From DUZB01 sp963747555 (lineage in GTDB: Bacteria; Desulfobacterota; DSM-4660; Desulfatiglandales; Desulfatiglandaceae): a stretch of 64,000 bases of DNA. Below are positions 18,825 through 27,604 of the stretch, piece after piece. The position numbers and the translations under genes are program-made. The DNA is taken from the NCBI GenBank assembly GCA_963747555.1, contig CAVVFZ010000023.1:186001-250000 (forward strand), written 5' to 3'. The stretch's first letter is position 1. Each line of letters starts with the position of its first letter. Under the pieces are notes generated by a model. That model saw only the letters and a program-made list of their open reading frames with translations, was not told the DNA's origin and ran no database searches.

Positions 18825-20250
18825 CCTCGAGATTATCCAACAGAACCGGCAGGAATACTCGGATTCCTATGATTCGATGAACTGGCTCACCCCTGAAAAG
18901 GCCGACGCGGCCACCCGGCTTCGGGAAGAGTTGCTTCAGGCGATCTTTGATAACCATCCCGCCGGGCCCGCATGGAAGTTCTCCAGGACCAAACTGTTCA
19001 CCCATGCCATTTCCCCGGGATGTGACCTTTGCGGCAATGGCGGCTGGTCCTGTCTTTTTATCAATGGAATATGTAATGCCCAATGCTTTTACTGCCCTTC
19101 GGAGCAGAAGGAAAAGGGACAGCCGACTACCAGTGCGCTGGAATTCGCGAGTCCCCGCGATTATGCCGATTATGTCCGGATTTTCAATATCAAAGGCGTA
19201 AGTTTCAGCGGAGGAGAACCCTTCCTAACTCTTGACCGGGTGATGCTTTTCTTGAAAACCCTGCGATCCAGGGTTTCTCATCCATTATACATCTGGATGT
19301 ATACCAACGGCCTTCTGGTAACGGAGGACAAGCTCAAAGCGTTGCGGGACAATGGTCTTGACGAAATCCGTTTTGATATCAGCGCCAACCACTACCGCCT
19401 CGATGCCCTGAAAAAGGCACTGGGGATCATCCCCCGCGTAACCGTAGAGATCCCGGCGATTCCGGAAGACCTGGAGACAACCCGGCAGGCAATCAAAGAA
19501 CTGTACGACACTGGCGTCAACCATCTCAACCTGCACCAGTTAAGGGTTACGCCGTTTAACAAAACAAAGTTCATCCAAAGGCCCTATACATTTCTTCATG
19601 GTCCCAAGGTCACGGTCCTGGAAACTGAGCTTACCGCGCTGGAGTTGATCCGGTATGCACTGGAGCAAAGCATTGCACTTCCCATCAACTATTGTTCCTT
19701 TACCTACCGCCACCAGTTCCAACGGGCCGGTGGCCGTACAAGAAATTCCATGCAGATCAAAGCAACCCATGAGGATATCACCCCCACCGGCCATATCCGG
19801 ACCATGAGTCTTTGTGGCGACAAAGAAGAGATCGGCGCCATCCATCAGCACCTCTTGTCACAGGAGAGCGACACCTCTTTATGGCGCCTGGCCAAAGACT
19901 CTGAACAGCTTTTTTTCAGTGGCGCTCTGTGGCCTCTTATCGATTTTTCCCATGTCAGACTAAAGGTCGGGTACAGCAGCACATCTTTAAAAACATCGGT
20001 CTCCTTCCTTCATCCTTTTAAGGAGGTGTCGCTGAACAAGAAAAGGAAGGTGGTCATCGAAAGGCATGTGGAGCAGCCCGGCATTTGGCTTGAAGGAGAA
20101 CAGATCCAGCTTTTCCAACAGGGGTTTGTAAGGCCCAAAGCGGATTTATCCACCGATCTCTCTGAAAACCTCCAGAAGATGCCTCGGGACCTGCTCAGAG
20201 AAATCAGCCCGTTTGAAGCCTTTACCCCTGGACTGGCGCCGTATTACTGA
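18817..20250 (+). CDS. Radical SAM protein
   Basis: 477 residues. The CX3CX2C cluster motif is CNAQCFYC near residue 86, followed by the SAM-binding SFSGGEPFLTLD. Extra cysteines precede it (PGCDLCGNGGWSC). A radical SAM barrel covers about residues 65-270. The C-terminal 200 residues have no domain I recognise. It overlaps orn by 8 bases and so may be co-translated. The substrate is unknown; the overall look is of an uncharacterised anaerobe-specific subfamily. Confidence 0.87.
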   Translation: MNNLEIIQQNRQEYSDSYDSMNWLTPEKADAATRLREELLQAIFDNHPAGPAWKFSRTKLFTHAISPGCDLCGNGGWSCLFINGICNAQCFYCPSEQKEKGQPTTSALEFASPRDYADYVRIFNIKGVSFSGGEPFLTLDRVMLFLKTLRSRVSHPLYIWMYTNGLLVTEDKLKALRDNGLDEIRFDISANHYRLDALKKALGIIPRVTVEIPAIPEDLETTRQAIKELYDTGVNHLNLHQLRVTPFNKTKFIQRPYTFLHGPKVTVLETELTALELIRYALEQSIALPINYCSFTYRHQFQRAGGRTRNSMQIKATHEDITPTGHIRTMSLCGDKEEIGAIHQHLLSQESDTSLWRLAKDSEQLFFSGALWPLIDFSHVRLKVGYSSTSLKTSVSFLHPFKEVSLNKKRKVVIERHVEQPGIWLEGEQIQLFQQGFVRPKADLSTDLSENLQKMPRDLLREISPFEAFTPGLAPYY

Positions 20251-20284
20251 GAAGTAGAAGACAGATAGTCATGCCTTGGTTGGT

Positions 20285-20599
20285 TTAAGCAACATAGGAA
20301 CAGCAATAATCGGTTACTCTTTTGACTCTGAGTCCGAATTTGGAGCGGGCGGGGACTTCGAAAGATTCCCCATCTTCCACGGTTGTCCATCCTTTCGCCT
20401 CCGGCAATAACACTTCAAGATCGCCGGAAATAATTTCCATAATTTCCTTATTGTCGGTATTGAATTCATATTCCCCGGGGAGCATTATGCCCAGAGTCTT
20501 TCGGGAACCGTCAGGGAAAATGACGGTGCGGCTGGTAACCTTTCCGTCAAAGTAAATGTTTGCTTTTTTAATGATCGTCACGTGCTTAAATTCAGACAT
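20285..20599 (-). CDS. ppnP: Pyrimidine/purine nucleoside phosphorylase PpnP
   Basis: 104 residues from MSEFKHVTIIKKANIYFDGK; GGGAGG lies about 6 bases before this ATG, so the upstream ATG at 20617 is rejected. A single small cupin barrel with GIMLPGEYEFNT and the VPARSKFGLRV end, formerly DUF1255. The family splits several nucleosides with phosphate to give ribose 1-phosphate. Length is normal. It converges with the radical SAM gene. Confidence 0.9.
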   Translation of the reverse strand: MSEFKHVTIIKKANIYFDGKVTSRTVIFPDGSRKTLGIMLPGEYEFNTDNKEIMEIISGDLEVLLPEAKGWTTVEDGESFEVPARSKFGLRVKRVTDYCCSYVA

Positions 20600-20660
20600 A
20601 AAAACCTCCCAACCCATTATTATTCCTAAAGTTTATTTCTTGCCAGAAGTGGATAGGGCG

Positions 20661-20828
20661 ATGTCTAAAAATTCGCCCCATGGCACCTTTGGAAGATTGG
20701 TTCAAGATTCAAAGGTTCAACGGAAAGCAACCTATTTGAAATGGCGGGAAAGTCAAGGAAAATCTCTTTTGGTAAGGTATGGACATGATACAATCCCCAT
20801 CCAAATGAACGGGGAATGGGATGAATAG
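20661..20828 (+). CDS. Possible small protein, 55 residues
   Basis: A short frame starting MSKNSPHGTFGRLVQDSK and ending NGEWDE, in the 350-base gap between two minus-strand genes. The composition is basic with no motif I know. The ribosome-binding site is only fair (GGATAGGGCG before ATG). It may be a remnant or chance frame. Confidence 0.25.
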   Translation: MSKNSPHGTFGRLVQDSKVQRKATYLKWRESQGKSLLVRYGHDTIPIQMNGEWDE

Positions 20829-20920
20829 AACTGTTTTCTTCTTTCTTCCTCCAATTTACGGCTCTCCAACCCCGGTGGAAAAGAGAAAACGGGCGAATGA
20901 CTGCACATTCTTTTCCAGAC

Positions 20921-20979
20921 CCTAAACCCAATACCCGTGAATCAATATTATTGATTCACGGGTATTGCCCCTAAACCCG
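20921..20979. repeat. Perfect 19-bp inverted repeat flanked by 9-bp direct repeats
   Basis: Arms CAATACCCGTGAATCAATA (20929-20947) and its complement (20949-20967) surround a single central T. CCTAAACCC occurs just outside on both sides (20921-20929 and 20970-20978, in the same direction). It begins right after the stop of the minus-strand gene at 20971. It could be a transcription-stop or mRNA-end hairpin, although no T-tract follows, or a scar of a tiny insertion. Confidence 0.7.
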
Positions 20980-21414
20980 TTTGCACGTAAACTCATCGAC
21001 GGAAGCATCTAAGATATTACGCTCAAGCTGCATATCGGGCTTCCACCAGACCGTATGGTCTCGCTGTCTTTCGGCGAATTTCTGTCGGGCATTTATTACA
21101 TTACCTTGTGCTTCTTCAGCGAAAATTTCCGAAATTCCAGCATCACCCACGATCCTGCCATCTTTCATGAACCTATCGTAATCAAGAATTCCTTTTTTAT
21201 TGAAGTGCAGATAATAGTAAATGGCACGCAAGACCTGGGTGGGCTTTCGTTTCTCTATCATCACGATTATTTCTGCAGCACGTACACGCTTTCCTGCAAA
21301 CCTTTCAGTATTTTTCTCTGGTGAACCTTTCATCAATCGTTCAAATTTAGCATATGGCACTCGAAAAATCTCATCATCATCTGATACAAAAAAGAGCCTT
21401 ACCGAAGCTGACAT
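20971..21414 (-). CDS. Hypothetical protein, 147 residues
   Basis: Soluble, charged, with no signal peptide. It starts MSASVRLFFVSDDDEIFRV and contains RVRAAEIIVMIEKRKPTQV and a WW pair near the end. I recognise no family. It lies in the accessory block downstream of the zinc-ribbon gene on the same strand and ends at the large inverted repeat. The base composition is lower in GC than the flanking housekeeping genes, which suggests acquisition. Confidence 0.6.
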   Translation of the reverse strand: MSASVRLFFVSDDDEIFRVPYAKFERLMKGSPEKNTERFAGKRVRAAEIIVMIEKRKPTQVLRAIYYYLHFNKKGILDYDRFMKDGRIVGDAGISEIFAEEAQGNVINARQKFAERQRDHTVWWKPDMQLERNILDASVDEFTCKRV

Positions 21415-21548
21415 ATAGCTACCTCATAATGCCGTTTAATCCAAATTTGATGGTCCCGTAAAAAAAACATTATTCGTTTTCGTCATTCCAGTAAACCTTC
21501 CATTTTTTCTGGTACTTTTTCCACAGCCAACCGCTCCATATGTTCGAT

Positions 21549-22118
21549 TTAAAACTTTGTTCTGGGTAATACACGCATTCCTTTCGCCACCCTCTCGCCG
21601 ACATACTGGTGAATAATTGAAAGGTAATCTCTTCCTCCCCGTGCTCTTCTCCTGGCAACAAACCGTATTACACTCAACACTTTTACCAACTCTTTTTCAG
21701 GGATATCCTTTAAATCCGTTTCGATAACACCTTTTACCAGATGAAATCCTCTCGCTATGATTGGGGTTGAAATTTCAGCAGCCTCTTCCTTGAAGTGATA
21801 TTTGTCAAGCAGGAGTTCCAAGATTTTAATCGCATCTTCATCCTTGATTAGGTTTCCCGTTTCATTATCAAATGCGCACAAACTCCCTTCAATGGCATTG
21901 GAATAATCTTGTAAATCGAGATCATTTTCCATGTCTCTCGTCGAATAAGACGGGATTTCATTATACTTTTTTCTTGGGATGGTTTCCTTATAGAATGTGC
22001 ACCCATCGCACTCGTCTTTTTGCCTTGTCTGACCGCAACACAACGCGCAGACCATTCCTTCTACAAGTTGACATCTTCTCTTCCCTTTTTTTGCGTTACA
22101 TACCGGACATTTTGCCAT
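21549..22118 (-). CDS. Zinc-ribbon protein of unknown function
   Basis: 189 residues from MAKCPVCNAKKGKRRC, with AGAGGAAA before the ATG. The N-terminal 45 residues hold four Cys pairs (CPVC, CALCCGQ, CDGC), probably one or two zinc sites. The rest is a helical domain with a basic end (RFVARRRARGGRD). It starts 17 bases after the IS200-like gene, and the two look co-transcribed. The cysteine arrangement resembles small zinc ribbons of nucleic-acid-binding proteins; this is an inference only. Confidence 0.65.
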   Translation of the reverse strand: MAKCPVCNAKKGKRRCQLVEGMVCALCCGQTRQKDECDGCTFYKETIPRKKYNEIPSYSTRDMENDLDLQDYSNAIEGSLCAFDNETGNLIKDEDAIKILELLLDKYHFKEEAAEISTPIIARGFHLVKGVIETDLKDIPEKELVKVLSVIRFVARRRARGGRDYLSIIHQYVGERVAKGMRVLPRTKF

Positions 22119-22135
22119 AACGTTTCCTCTTTCGT

Positions 22136-22825
22136 TTAACCTATTGTTCCCGCGAAATACGCTTCGTCCCACAGCCCTTTTTCCCCTTCTAAAGAGGCCA
22201 TAAGATCGGGGAACCGCTCAAGAATGGCGGCTTCTGATAATCGTTTCAGTTTTTGGGCCATATTGTCCGGAGAGACTTCCCCGTCCGACTCCACGTAAAT
22301 ATGGATATGGTCCGGGGCCAGCCACAGGACGGTGGCAAAACCACCCACTGCCTCGCTGCAACTCATGATACTATCTCTGATGAAATCAATCATAGGCGCA
22401 GGCTCGGCAAAGACCGGTCTTCTGCCAATCACGTTCCAGGCAAAATGGAGCTTGATCTCAAGCATCACATCATCGGGATTACGAGCCAGTTTTTGCAAAG
22501 CCAAAGCCCTTTGATACTTCAGCCTATCGGAATCCAAACGTTTTTCAAAGTCGATCTCCGCGGACTGGAACCTGGGTTCCGGCCGGGTTTCCTGCCCGGA
22601 TGACGCCACCAGTTTCAACAACGGTTGAAAGGCATGGCATTCAAAAAAGGTTGGATCCTGTGTTGACCGGTTTAATTCACAGAGGATTTCTTCTTCAAAA
22701 CTCACATCCTGGCAAAAGCTGCACGTTCCATGGATGAATGGCTTGGAGGTCTTGGCACAATCCCTGCATTTTGCGGGAATACCATTCCGAGATGGCGTAT
22801 TTTCCAATTTTCTATCTCCTTTCAT
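22136..22825 (-). CDS. Zinc-ribbon protein with IS200/REP-type (HUH) transposase-like domain
   Basis: 229 residues. N-terminal Cys pairs (CRDC, CSFC) form a likely zinc ribbon. Residues 125-229 match the C-terminal half of IS200-like and REP-associated tyrosine transposases: LHFAWNVIGRRPVFAEPAP, VLWLAPDHIHIYVESDGE (the HUH-type His pair) and the ending LWDEAYFAGTIG. A TTG at 22807 has a better ribosome-binding site (AAAGGAG) than the ATG at 22825. No terminal repeats or second copy are seen, so this is likely a domesticated or single-copy protein and not a mobile insertion sequence. Confidence 0.6.
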   Translation of the reverse strand: MKGDRKLENTPSRNGIPAKCRDCAKTSKPFIHGTCSFCQDVSFEEEILCELNRSTQDPTFFECHAFQPLLKLVASSGQETRPEPRFQSAEIDFEKRLDSDRLKYQRALALQKLARNPDDVMLEIKLHFAWNVIGRRPVFAEPAPMIDFIRDSIMSCSEAVGGFATVLWLAPDHIHIYVESDGEVSPDNMAQKLKRLSEAAILERFPDLMASLEGEKGLWDEAYFAGTIG

Positions 22826-22861
22826 GCTTCCATATATGTGAGTTCAGCATCTGAAAAACTC

Positions 22862-23162
22862 TTAAAGGCTGGATGTAACTCGATCTTGCCATAAATGGTG
22901 CCTTCTTTTTATCGCAATGGCTTCAATTCGTTCAAGCCGACTCCTTGAAAACCAATATTTCTTTTCTTCCTCGATATCATCTAATAGAAAGCGTCTCCTT
23001 GATGGCATCCTTATGGATGCCATAATTGACCTTGGCGAGGGGGCTCTGAAGATTCCAGTCCAACCGGAGCCGCTGACTCTCCCCATCCTTGAGCCGCTGA
23101 AAGAAATCGTTACACGCAATATCTATATCAATGTTCATGAGGTCCAAAAAAACGACCTCCAT
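22862..23162 (-). pseudogene. Small unknown gene downstream of the restriction enzyme, one frame break
   Basis: A frame starting MEVVFLDLMNIDIDIACNDF overlaps the last 35 bases of the endonuclease gene and stops at 22977. Skipping one base near 23005 continues it to KERFLLDDIEEEKKYWFSRS and on to 22862, giving about 99 residues. The joined protein is evenly charged and helical, which supports one gene. No family is recognised. The position suggests a third member of the restriction-modification operon. Confidence 0.4.
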
Positions 23163-24105
23163 TAAAATGGATCATGTGATACGGGTTATCTGCAATCCAG
23201 ACCTCGGTTTCCCATGCTATATCTGCCGCATTTCTGCGGAATTCTGTCCGGTTCGGAAAGGCAGTTACATATACCCTGCCCACTTTGCAGGTTGCTAAAG
23301 CTTCTTCCAGCTCTACCCATCTTTTGGGGGATATTGGCCCATGACTTGTAACTGCCTCAATCAAAAACAACCAGTTGCGTTTTTCATCAAAAACCACAAC
23401 GTCAGGCAATTTGTCATGTGACATGGGCGGCACTCCGATAGACTCAAGAAACTCACTTTCCAAAATCATGAGTTTACCGCCTTCATTCCGACTGCTGGCC
23501 GTGTCTCCTATATATAGAAGCCGACCACCTTTCCCAATAAATCTGGAGCAGAATTCATGGACAATATCGGCATGCAATTGATTATGCTTCCCCGGGGAAA
23601 GTGAAATTTTCTTTCCATCAGGTAACGTGATGGGAATTTTTTCTTTATCCAGAGTTTTTGCATAAAGAGATTTCAGGGCGATTGAATTCTGTTTATACTC
23701 CTCAACTTTCTTCATCCATTCCCCCGCGGGGTACGCTCTCAAAACAGCAAGAATTGACTCGTTCAGCGAATAGTTATTATCCTTGCTATTTGTGGGACGA
23801 GAAGGGTCATCTCGATTTCGATCTACAATTCGGGCTTGCTCAAATTGATGTAATGTTTGGCGGCGGATAGTTTCACGACTATTCGGTTTATAATCCTGTT
23901 TGTAGTGCTTACGGATGAATTGCATAATATCTACGGTTGGGAGCAGTGGTGATTTTGCGTTCCCCCATACTTCCGGGCGAAGGTCTGCTAGAGCCAAAAA
24001 TACCCATCCTGATCTATCATTATATTGTGCCTTTGGCATGCCAAGGGCTTTTAATATTCCCTTAGACTGTTTTAGCTTCCCCTCTCGCTGTTTTTTTGTG
24101 CTCAT
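23128..24105 (-). CDS. BsuBI/PstI-type restriction endonuclease
   Basis: 325 residues, the normal length for the PstI/BsuBI family. An N-terminal winged-helix-like region (residues 1-130) is followed by the nuclease domain with RLLYIGDTASSRNEGGKLM, LPDVVVFDEKRNWLFLIEA (catalytic Asp and Glu) and RVYVTAFPNRTEFRRNAADI near the end. Family members cut CTGCAG; specificity here is inferred from the family, not read from the sequence. It overlaps the methyltransferase by four bases (ATGA), so the pair is translationally coupled, with the methyltransferase made first. Confidence 0.9.
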   Translation of the reverse strand: MSTKKQREGKLKQSKGILKALGMPKAQYNDRSGWVFLALADLRPEVWGNAKSPLLPTVDIMQFIRKHYKQDYKPNSRETIRRQTLHQFEQARIVDRNRDDPSRPTNSKDNNYSLNESILAVLRAYPAGEWMKKVEEYKQNSIALKSLYAKTLDKEKIPITLPDGKKISLSPGKHNQLHADIVHEFCSRFIGKGGRLLYIGDTASSRNEGGKLMILESEFLESIGVPPMSHDKLPDVVVFDEKRNWLFLIEAVTSHGPISPKRWVELEEALATCKVGRVYVTAFPNRTEFRRNAADIAWETEVWIADNPYHMIHFNGGRFFGPHEH

Positions 24106-25595
24106 TGCAGGCTCCGTATATTCAGTGCGGATTGGACAATCTGATCTACTGACAATTGCTCATAGCCTTTAGCCCTCTGCACTTCCGTTCCTATTAATAT
24201 AATCTGATCTCTTGTCGGCAATTTCAAAAGTCGTATTTCCGTAGCGTTGACCTGGGTATTTCCAGATATGGAACGGAAATAACGATCCATAAAGGTAGAA
24301 TTAAACAACGCAGCCAACCCGAATGCTTCTGAAATATCCATATCTTCGCCTTTTACTCCGATATAGTTCAAATGATTTTCTAATCCAATCAGGTGATTTT
24401 TGAATTGTTCAGGGTCATGGATACCTGCGACGAGACGGCGCTTTTCATCTTTAGAGCTGAATCGTTTTAGAATTACATAAACTTTGTTGCTACAAGTGTG
24501 TTTTTCGTATCCTTCCTTCAAAACAAAACGCACGTCCTTCGGGTGTTTTCCGGTCCATTCGATGCGGAACGCCTTAACATTGTGCATTCTCAACAAAGGG
24601 ATGCTATCTTTTTGGACCTTTGCTGTAATAAATTCTCTTGTGCGAAATTCCACCACCGGGCCGGTGGAAATATAATAATTGTTTCCTTCAAAGCTGCTGG
24701 GCCAATGTTCAACCAACCTCAGAATATGGCCGTCCGCCGCATTTTCCGGAATCCGAATAATATTTTGTCGATTGCTTCCATCAATAATCAGTTTTTGCGG
24801 ATAGCGAACTACCTCGGAATCCGCCAAGTCCTCCGAGCAAGTGCTTGACCTTATTTCTATAGTGGGTCGCTGTTCATTTTTTAAGAATTTACAAATAATG
24901 TTCTCTTGCAGCACCCCCATATTTTTGAAAAGCCGGTTTCTGGAGCGAAAAACATGCACCCGTTCTAAGCTCATTCTTGATTGGAGATAGCAACGGAAGC
25001 CTTTGAAGTAGAGGCCATTTGTAAAACTGCGTGGAACAATGGCAACCATTTGCCCTCCCAGCGCCAGGCACGACGATACAACCGCCATAAAGGATGCGTA
25101 GATATTGGGATTTCCTTTAAACAGATCGGCAGTTGCACCACTGTATATGGAGTCTTTGGAGTTATACTTGAAATATGGCGGATTGATTATTGCGATATGA
25201 AAGTTATGCTCCTGTTTATCAGGTCTCGACAAAATGAAATCCTCGTTGAGAATTTCATAAGAGAATTTTCCACTTTTTTTGATAAACATTCCAACCAATC
25301 GATTCATGTTTTCTTCGAGTGCCGGCAATATATCTTTATCGATCTCGAAAAGAACTGCATGGACTCGACGGTTTCCCAGCTCTAAGCAGCGGCGAGCCGC
25401 GGATGTTGTAAGAATTCCTTCCCCTGCGCCAGCATCGAGAATTTTAACCAACTCAACGTTACCGATGGAATCGAGCATTGATGCCATATAATCAGCTGTT
25501 TTGGACTCAGTAAGAAACTGTCCTAGCTCTTTGCTTTGCGATCTGGACTTGAGATCGAATAAGCTAAGTTGTTTCACAGCATTAATATTCGGCAC
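24102..25595 (-). CDS. N6-adenine DNA methyltransferase of the PstI/BsuBI-type system
   Basis: 497 residues with a GTG start, preceded by AGGAAG. SAM-binding motif I is ILDAGAGEGILTTSAA near residue 52, and the catalytic motif IV is IINPPYFKYN near residue 135. The later part (residues 280-480) is the target-recognition region. It methylates the adenine of the recognition site to protect the host from the coupled endonuclease. The length and order match known BsuBI/PstI systems. No lesion is seen. Confidence 0.92.
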   Translation of the reverse strand: MPNINAVKQLSLFDLKSRSQSKELGQFLTESKTADYMASMLDSIGNVELVKILDAGAGEGILTTSAARRCLELGNRRVHAVLFEIDKDILPALEENMNRLVGMFIKKSGKFSYEILNEDFILSRPDKQEHNFHIAIINPPYFKYNSKDSIYSGATADLFKGNPNIYASFMAVVSSCLALGGQMVAIVPRSFTNGLYFKGFRCYLQSRMSLERVHVFRSRNRLFKNMGVLQENIICKFLKNEQRPTIEIRSSTCSEDLADSEVVRYPQKLIIDGSNRQNIIRIPENAADGHILRLVEHWPSSFEGNNYYISTGPVVEFRTREFITAKVQKDSIPLLRMHNVKAFRIEWTGKHPKDVRFVLKEGYEKHTCSNKVYVILKRFSSKDEKRRLVAGIHDPEQFKNHLIGLENHLNYIGVKGEDMDISEAFGLAALFNSTFMDRYFRSISGNTQVNATEIRLLKLPTRDQIILIGTEVQRAKGYEQLSVDQIVQSALNIRSLQ

Positions 25596-25619
25596 AAGAT
25601 CAACTTCCTATTCATTTGA

Positions 25620-25916
25620 TTATCTGTTCTTAGGATATATTCTTTTAATTTGGATCTCAATATTCTCAAAATGGTCGCATAACTCTCCGAGTTCTCGCGC
25701 TTTTCGAGGAGAATCGGCATGATTTGATTCTGCCGCCATCCAGCCAGCAAGGTCGCTTATTTCACTTAGAGACATGCGAATGGCATGAATGCCCTCTTTT
25801 TTAGACATCCGAGTTAAAGTTGATTTTAACTGCCCAAAAACAATCGCATTCTTTAAAATTAGATCGCACTCATAATCATCAAGTTCAACTGGATATTTTG
25901 CAGTATTTTCAGACAT
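25620..25916 (-). CDS. Hypothetical protein leading the restriction-modification operon
   Basis: 98 residues from MSENTAKYPVELDDYECDLI; AAAGGAA lies 11 bases before this ATG, better than the upstream ATG at 25943. It is all-helical and charged with no clear helix-turn-helix. It ends 24 bases before the methyltransferase, so it probably shares the transcript. Its position is where control (C) proteins sit, but the sequence does not look like one. No family is recognised. Confidence 0.55.
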   Translation of the reverse strand: MSENTAKYPVELDDYECDLILKNAIVFGQLKSTLTRMSKKEGIHAIRMSLSEISDLAGWMAAESNHADSPRKARELGELCDHFENIEIQIKRIYPKNR

Positions 25917-26103
25917 AATATTTATTTCCTTTGCACTTAACATACGCGTGACCGACTCAAAGCGTTATCTCTGTCCCTTGCACCGCTATGGTCTTTTTTT
26001 TCTTTTGCCCATTCATCCTCCAATGCGGCGAACTGGCTCAAAGAGGCATAGGTGCATTGAAGTCGGATTGGTAGTTCAGCGCTGGGTCAGCACAATCTAG
26101 AAT

Positions 26104-26567
26104 CTAGTTTTCGCCCATCTGGTCCTCGACGAGACGTTGTGGGTCGGGCGCGACCTGCTGGTAGCCGATCACCGAGTCCGGCGTAGGAAAGGACGTTATG
26201 AGGGATGGGTTGCCCCGCTCCAGATCCCAGAAGTAGTGCAGGTTGCCGTTGGAGAGGATCACGAACCGGCAGTTCTGGGACCTGGCATACCTGCGGGCCT
26301 GCTCCTTGCCGACGAGAGGGTTCTTGTTCTCCGATTTGGCCTCAAGAACGAGGAGAGGGAAACCTCTGGCGTCTAACAGCAGGAAGTCGATAAAGCCCCT
26401 GCCCGGCTTCTCGAAGTCTCGCCAAGTGCCTCCAGACGGATGACTTGATCGCACGGTGAGTTTAAGGGGAAGTTGGCGCGCAGGCTCCCCTCCGGAAAAA
26501 AGCGCCAGCCCGCCGCTTCGAGCAGCTTGTTGATCTTGATACGGGATGTAGCTTCTTTATTCGCCAT
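26104..26567 (-). pseudogene. HsdR-type N-terminal nuclease fragment, frame break and truncation
   Basis: Two frames join into the start of a type I restriction R-subunit-like protein: MANKEATSRIKINKLLEAAG (from 26567), then after a probable one-base loss near 26460 VRSSHPSGGTWRDFEKPGRG and FLLLDARGFPLLVLEAKSEN (the PD-(D/E)XK core, Asp ... EAK), NPLVGKEQARRYARS and QRLVEDQMGEN. It ends just where the helicase domain should begin. No hsdM or hsdS is nearby. Likely a relic of a lost restriction system beside the intact one. Confidence 0.75.
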
Positions 26568-26747
26568 TCGGTTCCTCAGTGACACTATGGTTGATCAAGC
26601 GTTATAACACCAGCGCCTCCGCCTTGGTCGCTTTTACCCAGTCGTGTTCAGACGTAAGGGGCATTTTTGGGGACGTCCATAAGAACCTGAATAACTCCCG
26701 TCCGTTCATCAGTCCCTTATTTAAAGAGCCCATCGCATTTTCTTGAA

Positions 26748-27392
26748 CTATCCCTGTTTTTTCTCCATGCTCTCGATGATGATCTCGGCGGCTATCCTCG
26801 CACCGATTCCCGGGGGCAAAGCACACCGCTCGTAGCCTTGCATCCCCTTGAAGGCCTCGAAGTTTTCTTCACTGGCCCTGGGGTCCATATAACGGTCAAA
26901 GATCACCTCCTCATGGATCTTCGGGCAGAGGATCGTGCCGAGAGCCTGCTCAAAACGAGGAATGAACTCCCTGGCGGCAGTCATGGTCCTCCCGGTTGCC
27001 TCGTAGTCGGTGGCATCCTTGCTGCCAAAGTAGAGGCCCAGGGCCATGAGCCCGCCCGTCACACCGCCGCAGATCCATCCGGTCATGCCGAAGCCGGGAA
27101 AGGGTGAAAGGGCTTTGATGATCTTCATATCCTGGCACAGACCAAACTCTTCCATCACAGCCAGGGCCGAACCCTTGGCGCAGTTATGGCTTCCAAATTC
27201 ATACTCCTCTCCCCGCAGTTGAACCCGGTCCAGGATCTCGTTCTTCGAAGCCACAATATGCACTGTATCCAGCCTCTTTTCCGGAATTCCTTCTTCTGAA
27301 AATGCCTTCAGCCTGGAATCAATCCCGGCCGCGTCCCAATCCCGTATTCGCAACGCCTCCACTCTTGCCTTCAATGCTTTTAAGTCACCCAT
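26748..27392 (-). CDS. C_GCAxxG_C_C family protein
   Basis: 214 residues from MGDLKALKARVEALRIRDWD, with GGAG 7 bases before the ATG. It carries the family's spaced cysteines: SHNCAKGSAL, GWICGGVTGGLMALGL, and later ILCPKI and ERCALPPG. Family members are predicted redox or metal-cluster proteins of anaerobes, with function unproven. Here the N-terminal 75 residues are an extension beyond the usual domain. The neighbours give no hint. Confidence 0.75.
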   Translation of the reverse strand: MGDLKALKARVEALRIRDWDAAGIDSRLKAFSEEGIPEKRLDTVHIVASKNEILDRVQLRGEEYEFGSHNCAKGSALAVMEEFGLCQDMKIIKALSPFPGFGMTGWICGGVTGGLMALGLYFGSKDATDYEATGRTMTAAREFIPRFEQALGTILCPKIHEEVIFDRYMDPRASEENFEAFKGMQGYERCALPPGIGARIAAEIIIESMEKKQG

Positions 27393-27604
27393 TTGATTTC
27401 TCCACAGCAAAGGACGATCGTCTCCAAAGACTACGTCTTGTAACTTTTCAAATCTTCGCGTACGGAAAACAGATGGAGTATTTGAGAGACCCCTTGAAAG
27501 GCGTGAATCTCTTTTCTACCATCATCATGTACCTCATCCGTTTTGCCGGACCAGACATTTACTATCCTCTTGAAATGCCCAGTTCGGCGGATTGGAAACA
27601 TCCC

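Noticed and set aside
26602..26733. 43-codon minus-strand frame between the C_GCAxxG gene and the HsdR fragment
   Set aside because: No ribosome-binding site or recognised motif; possibly debris of the same relic locus.
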